Of a DNA stretch of 64,000 bases, positions 1 to 9,360 are shown piece by piece. The stretch comes from Pyrenophora tritici-repentis (Eukaryota > Ascomycota > Dothideomycetes > Pleosporales > Pleosporaceae). Each line of letters starts with the position of its first letter. Position 1 is the stretch's first letter. The stretch spans positions 3,224,001 to 3,288,000 of the forward strand of contig NC_089392.1 of NCBI RefSeq assembly GCF_003171515.1, given 5' to 3'. The notes beneath the pieces were generated by a model. It had not been told where the DNA came from. It worked only from the letters and a program-made list of their open reading frames with translations, and searched no databases. The position numbers and the translations under genes are program-made.

Positions 1-162
1 TGCGATCTGTTCTTTTGTGGCAATGGCATTCTTGGCAGTGGGAACAACAGAGGTAGTCGAGGAACTTGAGAACTGGTTCGTAAATGTAAACTTCATGGGC
101 TGTGGAGCATACTTGGAGAAGCCGAGCGCCTTTGGGCCGGCGTACGGCTGATCAGAAGCCAT
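1..162 (-). CDS. Partial hypothetical protein, N-terminal 54 residues
   Basis: Only the first 54 codons lie in the window and the gene continues past the left edge. The start is the ATG whose complement is at 160-162. The frame is open to base 1. The peptide begins MASDQPYAGPKALGF and runs into a Ser/Thr-rich stretch (FTNQFSSSSTTSV) and then an Ala/Lys stretch. It has no signal peptide and no membrane segment. I do not recognise the family. Codon use and the clean start context suggest a real gene, but too little is visible to say what it does. Confidence 0.55.
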   Translation of the reverse strand, partial: MASDQPYAGPKALGFSKYAPQPMKFTFTNQFSSSSTTSVVPTAKNAIATKEQIA

Positions 163-3059
163 CATTGACAACGAGACTAGACGCGCATTGATTAGCATGA
201 AGCGGGCACTTGGATGCTACGAGAAATATACCTTGCTTGAACTAAGAGGGGCAGGATCGAAGCCGCCGCTTGTGTTGGTTGTGCTGGCTGTCACGGCCGG
301 ACGTCACAACAAAGCGTGGCCGTAACTGCATGCGCAAGTTAGTCGAGTCTTGGTATACGCTGTCGGACAACTTACAGACAGATAAGAGAGATGCCTACGA
401 AGTAGCGGGTTTGATTGAGGCGCGTGTGTGGTTGTATGCTGGTGGGGTCAAGAAGGTGCGGAATCTGTAGATAATCAAGGCAGTCGCGCAGTGCGTCAGG
501 GCAACTACACACGACTATGCCGCTAGTATCCTAACAGTCCTAGCTCTTTCAATGAACGTCAAAATCAGAGTCCAGTACCTAGGTAACCGTCTTTTCACCT
601 CATGCCGCTACTAAAGAATGCATGGAAATGCTCATGTCACGTGCGAGGCAGCTTTACTTTCACCCTCACCTGGGACCGGACTTGTAAGCGAAAGCCCACG
701 CTTATGGAGACGACAACATCCGTCGCCATGGTAGCATGTCTTGGGGGATATCATTGACATGAGGTAAGACGAAGCAAAAGGTACAGACTGTTCGTCTACT
801 TGTTGGTAGCCACGAGGGAGTATGAGATGGAGCACCAGAGGCATGACAAGACAGAGAAATGATTTTGAGCAGGAAATTACTTGGAAGTGATATACGAGAT
901 ACACGCGAGAGCACCATGAAATTCGAGACAGGCACCTACCTTTCTACGAACATGGTATCACTAAAATACACGCCTATACAAAATTACTAGACAGCACTCC
1001 CCCCCTACGGGACTACTCGACAACACCCTTTGGACGCCTGACATGGGAAATTTGGCTACTGTGGTAATATTCATGTTTGTGATAGTGATGAGGAGGAGCG
1101 GGCAGGTTGGGACAAAAGAGGAAAATATGGTGCTTTTTGTGTGCTCGTCCTAACCGACCTGCATCAAACGGTCTCAAGCTCAACGCTGTCCCCGCAACGC
1201 ACAAACCACTTGATTGGCCGTGGACCGGAAAAAGGGCATGTGTTGAATGGCATGATTTCGGTCGAGAGTGCATCCAAAAGGAAGAAACAAGCTGGGCAGG
1301 CCGAGTGGCAAGACAAGGCTTGAGCGACGAAGCGTGTGGCCAAGGGGCGAAAAAGCATAGGAAAACGCCATGTCGCTCGCGTGTCAAACCAGGAAGACGG
1401 GTGCAATTCCCATTCGGCAGTTGAGGTGCTACTGTAAGACGTGGGTGAAATGTCTCACGCCGCATGCATATCCGTCGTGGCAGGCGTGTAGGAGATACAG
1501 TTGGGGGTTGATACAGTGGAGGCTGAGGTGGCAGCTGGTAGTAGTGCACAGTGCGGGCGCGGGCAGCACGGATCAGGCTCGCACAACCTCACAAGCTTCG
1601 GGCCAGGTCACGACACTTGTGTGATGAGTTCAGACGCTCGTGGAATGAGTTCCAGCGCGTCATTTTAGGGGGCGTCAGACCCAGCTATACGGGCCTTTTT
1701 ACCCACGTCGAACATGGGGTAGATCTGTAGGCGGGCTCGGATGCCACCTTGGACCTTGTGAGTGGGGGCGCGTCGGGGCGAGAATACCACGTTGGAGATA
1801 GTTCAGGGTGAGATGGGAAAGGAGATGGTTAGGGGAGTGGGAGCATGAAGGGGGGCCAGCCGGCGGAGCGTTGGCAGCGCAGCGTGCAGCAATTGCGTCG
1901 TCTGCTGAGCCCCACTTTCGGAGGTATGGCAGCGGAAAGGGCCGCCATGTGCTCCTGCCAGGACTGCTTGCTGAAACGCCAACCCGATCCTGACCTAGGC
2001 AGTGGTAATATGCCATGTACGTAGTCGCCAGGCCGGAGTATTAGGGAAAGTGATGCAGAGTCTGGCTGGTAAAAGGTAGTGGAGGGCACTGGATGGTACT
2101 GGTACTGGCGCTGGGTAGTGTTGAGCATGGCCATCAGGCAATGTCTGTGTCTGTGTCTGTGTCTGTAATGCAGAGCACGGCTCGGCCGAAGCGGCTAGTC
2201 ATGTTGTACTCGGTTGGTGCAGCAAGGACAGATGGGGACAATATCGGCTGCTTGAGTGCAGTCGATGGGCGCCCACGATGAGATGACTAGAAACATGACG
2301 TCCTCGACAGTAGACTATACCTACAAGCCGTACACGGCAGCCAGAAGCGGGCCCCCCATCCCCAACGGCCAAATCGCACGCTTAACCTGCCCTTGGCTGT
2401 CGAGCATGGTGTCGTGGGACGGGCAGAGGTAATAAGACGACGCCGAACGGCTGGGTGTTTGGCTGCAAGAGCAAGGACCCCGACGGCGAACGGTGCTGAT
2501 CAGGGATATCTTCGGCAAGGCACACGTTGTTATATGGCGTCCGCTTCCCAACTAAGAGACTAACTCGCCAGCTCTCCCGTGCTTTCTGTCAGCGTTTCCT
2601 GCCCCGTGTGTCTTTTTTATCTCATCTTCTTTTATTTTGGCGGCTGCTGATCGATCGAGCACCCGTCCTGCACTGACATCCATCTCTCTCCCCTCGTCCT
2701 AGACAGGGAGGGCACTTGCTTTTTAGTCCCTTGTTCCGCGTAGCTGGCTCTTTTGCCCTCGCTAGCAAGTTTAGCACTTAGCAGTCCCCTACTAGGCCGC
2801 CAGTAACCTTTCCGGCACTCGTCCCGCCGTGCACCCCTCCGCCGCCGACCGGTAGCGTCGCCCTCTGTCATTTATTACGCGAGTCACGGCCAAAAGAGTC
2901 TGCGTCTGACGCACTTATAGCCTTTGCCCGTAAGCTCAGCTTGGTGCTTGCATGCCTGTAGCCTGTAGCGTGTGCACCGCGTGTCGCGACTTTCTCCTAC
3001 CCCAACGCAGCTGCTGCTAACAGCTGCTTATACCCACCGCCAACCAACGCACTCACTGC
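163..3059. other. Intergenic region upstream of the G-alpha gene
   Basis: About 2.9 kb without a gene I can support. The open frames here are short, often lack an ATG, and resemble no family. A hexanucleotide microsatellite (TGTCTG-type) lies at 2143-2166. The last 450 bases are rich in C and T and probably hold the promoter and untranslated leader of the G-alpha gene. Confidence 0.5.
2143..2166. repeat. TCTGTG microsatellite
   Basis: Four uninterrupted copies of a TCTGTG hexamer in non-coding sequence. Confidence 0.9.
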
Positions 3060-3074
3060 ATGGCATCTGCGATA

Positions 3075-4369
3075 ATGTGTTTCGGACGCAAACCCTCCAC
3101 CGCCGACCCGGAAGCCAGGAAGAATGCCGAGATTGAAAAGAACCTGCGGGTCGACCGCAAGAAGGCGGAGCGCGAAGTGAAGTTGTTGCTGCTTGGTATG
3201 CGCCCACTTTGAACATGCAAACAATGCGAATGCATCCTAACAAAGACACGATTGTAGGCGCCGGTGAAAGTGGAAAGTCGACCGTCCTGAAGCAGATGCG
3301 CATCATCAATGCCGGTGGTTTCCAAAGCATGGAGCGCAAGACATGGCGAGCCACCATCTTTAACAACCTCGTCTCCGCCTTCCAGACCATCTACGCCGCC
3401 ATGCAGGAAGACGACACTGACTTTGAAGATGAAGACAACATTGTACGTTCTACTCCACTTGCACTGCTTTCATAGCTCATGCTAACCCTACCCAGCGATA
3501 TTCCGAAATGGTCAACGCTGCGCCTGACATTGGTACCGAGGAGCCCATGCCCGAGGAGTTTCTCACAGCCTTCAATTGCCTATGGGCAGACAAGGGCGTC
3601 CAACTCACCATCCTCAAGGGCAACCAATATGCACTGCACGACAACCTGAATTAGTACGTCCCTCTCTGTGCCTGTCACTGATGTCTATCCGTACTAACCA
3701 AACAACCCAAGCTTCTTTCAAGACATCGACCGCCTGTTTCAAAAGGACTTTCTCCCCACAGACCAAGACATCCTCCGCACCCGCTTACGTACAACGGGTA
3801 TCTCCGAAACCATCTTCGAACTCGGTAATTTGACTTACAAGATGGTCGATGTTGGTGGTCAACGGTCCGAGCGAAAGAAGTGGATCCACGTCTTCGACAA
3901 CGTCCAGGTCGTTCTGTTCCTAGTTGCCATTAGCGGATACGACCACGTGTTGGTTGAAGACAGGAATGGCGTAAGGAGTCTTGCTAGTCTCAACTCAAGC
4001 TCGTTCACTGACACACACTAGAACCAAATGCACGAAGCGCTAATGCTGTTCGAATCCATATCAAACTCCAAGTACTTTGAAAAGTCGGCCCTCATCCTCT
4101 TCCTCAACAAGATCGACCTCTTCGCCGAGAAGATTGCAGGAGGCATGAGTCCCATCAGCAAGGTTTTCCCAGACTACACCGGCGGACCCACCGATTTCGA
4201 AGCCGGAAAGGACTTTTTCGCAAACAAGTTCCGCAACCTGGTACGACAACCAAAGAAGGAGGTCTACGTCCATTACACAAACGCCACCGACACCAACTTG
4301 TTGAAGATCACCATGGCGTCGGTACAGGACATGATTGTACAGCGCAACCTCAATGCCCTGATACTATAA
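3075..4369 (+). CDS. Heterotrimeric G-protein alpha subunit (fungal group II, GNA-2/MagC type)
   Basis: Guanine-nucleotide-binding alpha subunit that couples receptors at the plasma membrane to downstream signalling. Five exons fit: 3075-3195, 3258-3442, 3496-3653, 3712-3970 and 4022-4369, giving 356 residues, the usual family length. Visible motifs are the P-loop GAGESGKS (41-48), switch I RTRLRTTG with the catalytic Arg near 179, switch II DVGGQR (201-206, catalytic Gln 205) and NKID (270-273). The guanine-binding TCAT motif reads TNAT (327-330). The N-terminus is MCFGR, not MGxxxS, so there is no N-myristoylation Gly; Cys2 could be palmitoylated. The C-terminus NLNALIL lacks the pertussis-toxin Cys. 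The MCFG start is my reason for group II. An in-frame ATG at 3060 would add five residues (MASAI), but the 3075 start gives the familiar N-terminus. Confidence 0.96.
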
Positions 4370-5728
4370 TAATGAGCGGTCGCTACGCGCACAGCGATTT
4401 TCGCGGCCATCACAGCATCCCAATAACCGGCTGAAACGCTCGCCCACGCGAGAGCAAAGCGGAGCGTATGTCAGTTGTTGATCGACGCCTACTCAGAAGA
4501 GGTACATTGAGTAGGACCGGCATAGCAACGGACTTTTTAGTGGAAGTGAAGAAGACGACTTCCACGGCCCTTTTCTATTTTATACCCTCGATATCCCCTT
4601 CTTCTTCACATTCTTCTCTTCTTCTTTTGTTGGCCGTTGTTCTATAACGATCTGACGACATAATTTCTCCTTTTGTCAGATACGGCAAGCGCATCTGCAT
4701 CTGTAGATTGGCAGCATGCAGGTTCGGATACAGACACGCCCCGTTCACAAGCGGGTAACCAGCTGACAAATTCTGCATGTAGCGTCCCAGAAAGGGCATT
4801 AGTTTGCAATTTTGTATGCATGAGCATTCTGAGGGTGGTAGCCGCCCTGCTTTTTTCCAAAGCCTAGCGAAAGGGTACAGAATGCAGTATGTCCGATTGG
4901 CAGGGTGGACAGGGTAACATGGGGTTGAAGGACGCTAGCTACGAGCAAAATGCTGTTAATACGTTCAGGATACGCGATGTTAGGTAGAAATAAAAAGAAG
5001 ACATGAGGCCCCCTCGTCGACTTCCGCGGATCGTCATACGATAACCAATACAGATCAACATAACCAGCGTTTCACATGCCCCTCACTTTACCTTAGGTTC
5101 GAGCTATTTAGCCATGTTAGTTCCCGTGGGAAGCAACGGTGCAAGATGTCAGATTAAGGCTTAGCCCCCAAGTCTGCATGCGCGGTTGGGGCGTGGTTGG
5201 CGAGGCTGATTGCGCTCCCAGCAGCGGACAGACGGCACGAACCGAACACCGAGCGCTACATAGAGTTTGTTGGAAAGGCAGATGATTGGGTAACCGGGTA
5301 CATGGCGGCATACTGGAGGATGCATAGCCACCGTCGGTTCATGTTGGAGTAGGCTGGTGGGAGAGGCTGACCATGTGCCCACAGTTACACCAGCCTGGTA
5401 CGCGTGATCGTGATCGTGATCGGCCGGGGAGCACAGAAGGGCGGGGTCAGCAGGTGTGGAGAGCAGTGAAAAGCAAGGCACGCGGACAATGCAAGCTGAA
5501 GGACGTTGGGAGGCCCATCCATGTACTAGTCGACTGACTTACTCGCCGCGTGAAGTATATCATCTCGTCCAAGCCCGGGTTCCGATCTGGACTCGTGACT
5601 TGTGCTAGTGCCATTCGGGGAAACGTCGGCGCGTAGCGAGTTGCGGCAAGTCCTGACTGATAGCCGCCTTGAGCCTCATCAACCACCGTCATACCGTCAT
5701 TCCGTCATATCTGCCCCCCTAGCGAGCC
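4370..5728. other. Intergenic region between G-alpha and mS38
   Basis: About 1.36 kb. It holds the 3' untranslated region of the G-alpha gene and the promoter of the mS38 gene. No further gene or RNA was recognised. Confidence 0.55.
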
Positions 5729-6707
5729 ATGTTCTCGCCAGCTGTTGGCAGAGTCGCTCGCTCTGCAAACACTCTCTCCACTGCTGCCTTTGCCCGATGC
5801 GCACTGAACGCATGCGCTCGCTCCGCCCTCACTTCGACTGCGCCGCAGCAACCCCTCCACCAGCGGCGCTACTCTTCCTCGAAGCCCTTGACCCCACCGA
5901 ATAGCAAGAAGAAGCCTGCTGGAATAGATCAGAATGCTACCGCCGAGCTGCAAGGAGCGGGGAAGCGGTCAAAGGAGCTGGGCCGGGTGGAGAAGCAGTC
6001 TACTGCAACCATAGGCAAGAACGTGCCCTATGTAGCACCTACAAATCACCTGCGGGAAGATGGTACGATTTACGAGACTTGAATTGTTTGTTTACAAGCT
6101 GACATAAACAGATGTCAAATTATCCGCCTTCTTCGGCCTCCATCGCCCCATTTCCATTTCGCGATCGTTTCCGAACGCAGTTTCACCCGCCGAGTTTGAT
6201 GCCTTCTTCGACGTAGATCGCTCAAGTAGCATTAACAAAATGAAAACAACGCAACAAGTCCTGAGTGGATTCTTGAGGCGCGTACAGGACGAGATGGACG
6301 TGCAAGAAGAGCAACGGGCCGACGCAGCACTGGCCGAGCAAGAGGTATATCACCTCGACGGCCAACTCACGCAAGAACGTGTAGAAAGCTGGGCGGCCGA
6401 CCTCCATCCTTTCCAACCCCCGCCAGCACCTGAACCATACGACGCAGTTGCAAACGTGCCAGCGTCAGAGCCGGAGTCATATTCTGCCGAGCGTCTCTCT
6501 GCCAGCATCAATGAGCGCGTAACCGAGGTTCCCCTGCCTTCGGACGAGAGTGGTCCGAGGACGTTTCGTGAACATGTTGAACAGCGGCGGTACGGCATGT
6601 ACATGATTAGCGTCAAGAGGCAAAGAAAGCTCAAAATGAAGAAGCACAAGTACAAGAAGCTCATGAAGAGGACGAGGCTGTTGCGAAGGAAATTGGATAG
6701 GACATAG
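5729..6707 (+). CDS. COX24: Mitochondrial small ribosomal subunit protein mS38 (Cox24/AURKAIP1 family)
   Basis: Component of the mitochondrial small ribosomal subunit; the yeast homologue Cox24/Qri5 is needed for mitochondrial translation. Two exons fit (5729-6062 and 6112-6707) around a 49-nt intron with a GCTGAC branch site, giving 309 residues. The N-terminus is rich in Arg, Ala and Ser with no acidic residues for about 60 positions, as expected for a mitochondrial presequence. The diagnostic part is the extreme C-terminus (about 278-309), a very basic stretch containing VKRQRKLKMKKHKYKK and then RTRLLRRKLDR, which is the DUF1713 signature. The middle is Pro/Glu-rich and poorly conserved, which is usual for fungal members. 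Confidence 0.93.
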
Positions 6708-7788
6708 TGAATACATTGCGACGGCGTTATGGGTACGGATTCGCCTTGTCGAAGAGGGCGACTTGCGTTGTCGTGTGGATTGTCAGCATCGGACTTTCAT
6801 GCAAGCGGCGTTCCGAAATAGCGCGCGCTACCCTACGGCTCGGTCTTCGGAAGGCATTAGGAACAAACTCGACTATCATCTTTTGAACATTGCGTAATCC
6901 CTGGTGTTCATGATCATTGTTTCACGCCTATAGCCTTGGAACATGGCCGCGTCCTCTTTCCTAACTAATTCTAGTAACAAATCACCTCACGACCTACCAC
7001 TTTCCTTGCATTGTGTTTGATTTCTCGGTGTTTGCTTATGCGTTGCAATAGTAGAACAGATATCACATTTCGAATCGAAGCCAAGTCGAAACCGCATTGG
7101 CCATGGCCGCTGTCAAACGAGGCGTCGTCGGGCGCCTTCAGGTGTAGCTCCGCGTCGCAAAGTCACATGAAACCCCACCGCGACTGAGCATGTCGCAACG
7201 CCCACAACGTCAGGCGCCGGCTAGTAGCAACCCCAACCCCACACCCTTGTGTCGATACCGGTTGGAACCGCACGTAAGCCTCAATCGGATTCCCTAAGGC
7301 GAAGCGAAGTCGCAGTCGGGCAATCATACGTTCCAGCACGCCCAACTACGCATGACGCCTTGGCGAGAACGTTCCTTGAGTCATTTTTCCCGCTGTTTTC
7401 CAACCCCCCGCCATGTTCTGGACAGCGGATCGAAGGGTGCAAGGCAGGTGTCGATGCATGAATGAGACAAGTGATTGATCCTTCCGCGTTCTTCCTTGAC
7501 AGGGCGCCTATCCTCAGGAACGCAAGGCGTCATTGTACAAGGCCACGCCTGTATATAAGGCTTGTATACCTCCGCCCAATATTGAAGGCCATCAACTTCG
7601 ACATCAGCCAGTCAACAGTAGCCACCAGCATCTTCTTCGCTTCGTCCTTTCGCTTTTTCAAGCACTTTTCATTCATTCGCCCAGGTCGGCTCTTTACTTC
7701 CTAAACTTACATCCTTTCTCTTCAAGAGCTAGTCTCTCGTTTTCCAACCCATAAACCTTATACCTTTCACCTCCCCCACAACACAAAC
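6708..7788. other. Intergenic region with promoter of the Ala/Asn-repeat gene
   Basis: About 1.1 kb. The proximal part contains a TATA box at 7552 and a C/T-rich stretch from about 7620 to 7780 directly before the ATG, the pattern of a strongly expressed fungal gene. Nothing else was recognised. Confidence 0.55.
7552..7559 (+). promoter_or_regulatory. TATA box
   Basis: TATATAAG lies 237 nt before the ATG at 7789 and is followed by a C/T-rich tract that probably contains the transcription start. The leader would then be about 200 nt long. Confidence 0.6.
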
Positions 7789-9360
7789 ATGGTTTCCAAA
7801 ACTTTCATTCTCATGGCGGCTATCGCCTACGTCGAGGCTCGTTTCGGTCAGGAGCAAGTGCCCATTGCTGCCATCCAAGCAGTCCAGGGAGGCAACCCCG
7901 GTGAGGCTGCTACCATTGCCGGAGCTGCCATTTCCGACCTCCTTGGTGCCGCCAGCTCTTGCGCCAAGCTCACCCGTGCTGATGAGATCTTCACCAAGCT
8001 CGGCGGTGGCGCCGATGCCCTCGCTGCTGCCATTGGCATGGTGACTGCGGAGAAGAACACCAACCCCTCTGCCAATGGCAACGCCCAGAACGTCTGCGGC
8101 GATGCTTCTCTTCCTGCTACCCCTGAGCTCCGTGGTATCACCCCTCTCATCGACCCCGCTGTTGATGTCGATGGCAAGGCTGCCGCCCTCAGCCAGAGCA
8201 GTGCTACTACTCCTCTCCAGGCTGATGGTATGAGCGTCTTTGATCTCATGTCCGCCAACGGTCTTGGTGACCTTGTCCAGGCCCAGGCTGCTGCTGGTGG
8301 TGCTGCCGCTGGTGGAGCCGCTGCTACTGGTGGTGCTTCCAAGGGCAATAATGCTGCTGCTTCCAAGGGCAACAACGCCGCTGCTTCTGGTGACGCTGGT
8401 GCTGCTACTGGCGGTGCCGTTACTGGCGGTGCTGCTGCCAATGCTACTGCCCCTGCTGCTGGTGCCGATGCCGGTGCTGCTGCTGGCAACGGAAATGGCA
8501 AGGCCAAGGGCAAGAAGAACAATGGCAATGCTGCTGCTGATGCCGCTGCTGCCTGTGGCAACGCCCCTGCTGCTGCCGCCGGTAATGCTGCTGCCGCCAA
8601 CAATGCTGCTGATGCTGCTGCTGGAGCTGGAGCTGCCGATGCCAACCAAGGTCAGGCTAAGAAGGGCAAGGCCAACGCTGGTGCTTCCAAGGGCAACAAC
8701 GCTAGTAACAACAACGCCGCTGCTGGCAACAACAACGCTGCTGGTAACGACAACGCTGCTGCTGGTAACAACAACGCTGCTGGTAACGACAACGCTGCCG
8801 CTGGCAACAACAACGCTGCTGCTGGCAACAACGCCGCTGCTGGCAACAACGCCGCTGCTGGCAACAACGCCGCTGCTGGCAACGACAACGCTGCTGCTGG
8901 TGACAACAACGCTGCCGCTGGAAACAACGCTGCTGGCGCCGCAACTGGAGCCACAGACGCCACCGCAGGCGCAGCCGCCGGCGGAGACTTTGGTACCTGC
9001 ACACCTACCATCACCTTCCAAGGAGGCGAAGGCAACCGCGCCGCCACAGAATTCACCTTCCAGATCGCCGATCCCGTCGCCCGCGGTGGCCAAGGCGAGG
9101 CTCTCAACCCAGACATCATCACCAACGCCCTCTGCAATCAACTCACAAACGTCTGCGGCGCGTCTGCTGCCGGTGTCGCAAAATGCGAGTCCGCTCAGGC
9201 TGCTGTCAAGGGTGGCCCTCGTAACAAGAGCACTGCTGACAAGTTTAACACTTTGATTGGTTTCCCCGGTGCCGTTACTAACCCCGCTGGTGGTCCGGCA
9301 GATGTTCCTGCTGCTGGTGCTGCGAAGAGGAGTATGCGCAGGGGTGTTCGCGCTGCTTAG
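7789..9360 (+). CDS. Secreted Ala/Gly/Asn-rich repeat protein
   Basis: Intronless, 523 residues. The N-terminus MVSKTFILMAAIAYVEA looks like a short signal peptide, followed by RFGQEQVP. Residues about 18-165 form a Cys-containing N-terminal domain. About 166-400 is low complexity, Ala/Gly/Asn-rich with Lys-containing KGNN units, ending in many tandem copies of GNNxAAA or GNDNAAA. About 400-500 is a second folded region with Cys in GTCTPTITFQGGEG, ALCNQL, NVCGAS and AKCESA. The tail is basic (KRSMRRGVRAA), with no obvious GPI signal. Extracellular or cell-wall location is inferred from the signal peptide and composition. Similar fungal proteins are often given vague labels such as cell surface protein; I do not recognise a defined family. 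Third codon positions in the repeat favour C and T, which supports real translation. Confidence 0.85.
   Translation: MVSKTFILMAAIAYVEARFGQEQVPIAAIQAVQGGNPGEAATIAGAAISDLLGAASSCAKLTRADEIFTKLGGGADALAAAIGMVTAEKNTNPSANGNAQNVCGDASLPATPELRGITPLIDPAVDVDGKAAALSQSSATTPLQADGMSVFDLMSANGLGDLVQAQAAAGGAAAGGAAATGGASKGNNAAASKGNNAAASGDAGAATGGAVTGGAAANATAPAAGADAGAAAGNGNGKAKGKKNNGNAAADAAAACGNAPAAAAGNAAAANNAADAAAGAGAADANQGQAKKGKANAGASKGNNASNNNAAAGNNNAAGNDNAAAGNNNAAGNDNAAAGNNNAAAGNNAAAGNNAAAGNNAAAGNDNAAAGDNNAAAGNNAAGAATGATDATAGAAAGGDFGTCTPTITFQGGEGNRAATEFTFQIADPVARGGQGEALNPDIITNALCNQLTNVCGASAAGVAKCESAQAAVKGGPRNKSTADKFNTLIGFPGAVTNPAGGPADVPAAGAAKRSMRRGVRAA
8692..8936 (+). repeat. In-frame tandem repeat coding for GNNxAAA units
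   Basis: Tandem units of about 15-24 nt (GCTGCTGGCAACAAC-like) encoding Gly-Asn-Asn/Asp-Asn-Ala-Ala-Ala. All unit lengths keep the frame. Array length probably varies between strains by slippage. Confidence 0.85.

Noticed and set aside
1013..1549. Minus-strand open frame of 178 codons
   Set aside because: Starts only with GTG, is His/Pro/Ser-rich without pattern, and overlaps open frames on the other strand.
8240..9256. Long open frames in other frames and on the minus strand over the Ala/Asn-repeat gene (up to 470 codons)
   Set aside because: Shadows of the repeat: GCT/GGC/AAC codons rarely give stops in any frame. Only the 7789-9360 frame has a signal peptide, promoter and folded ends.
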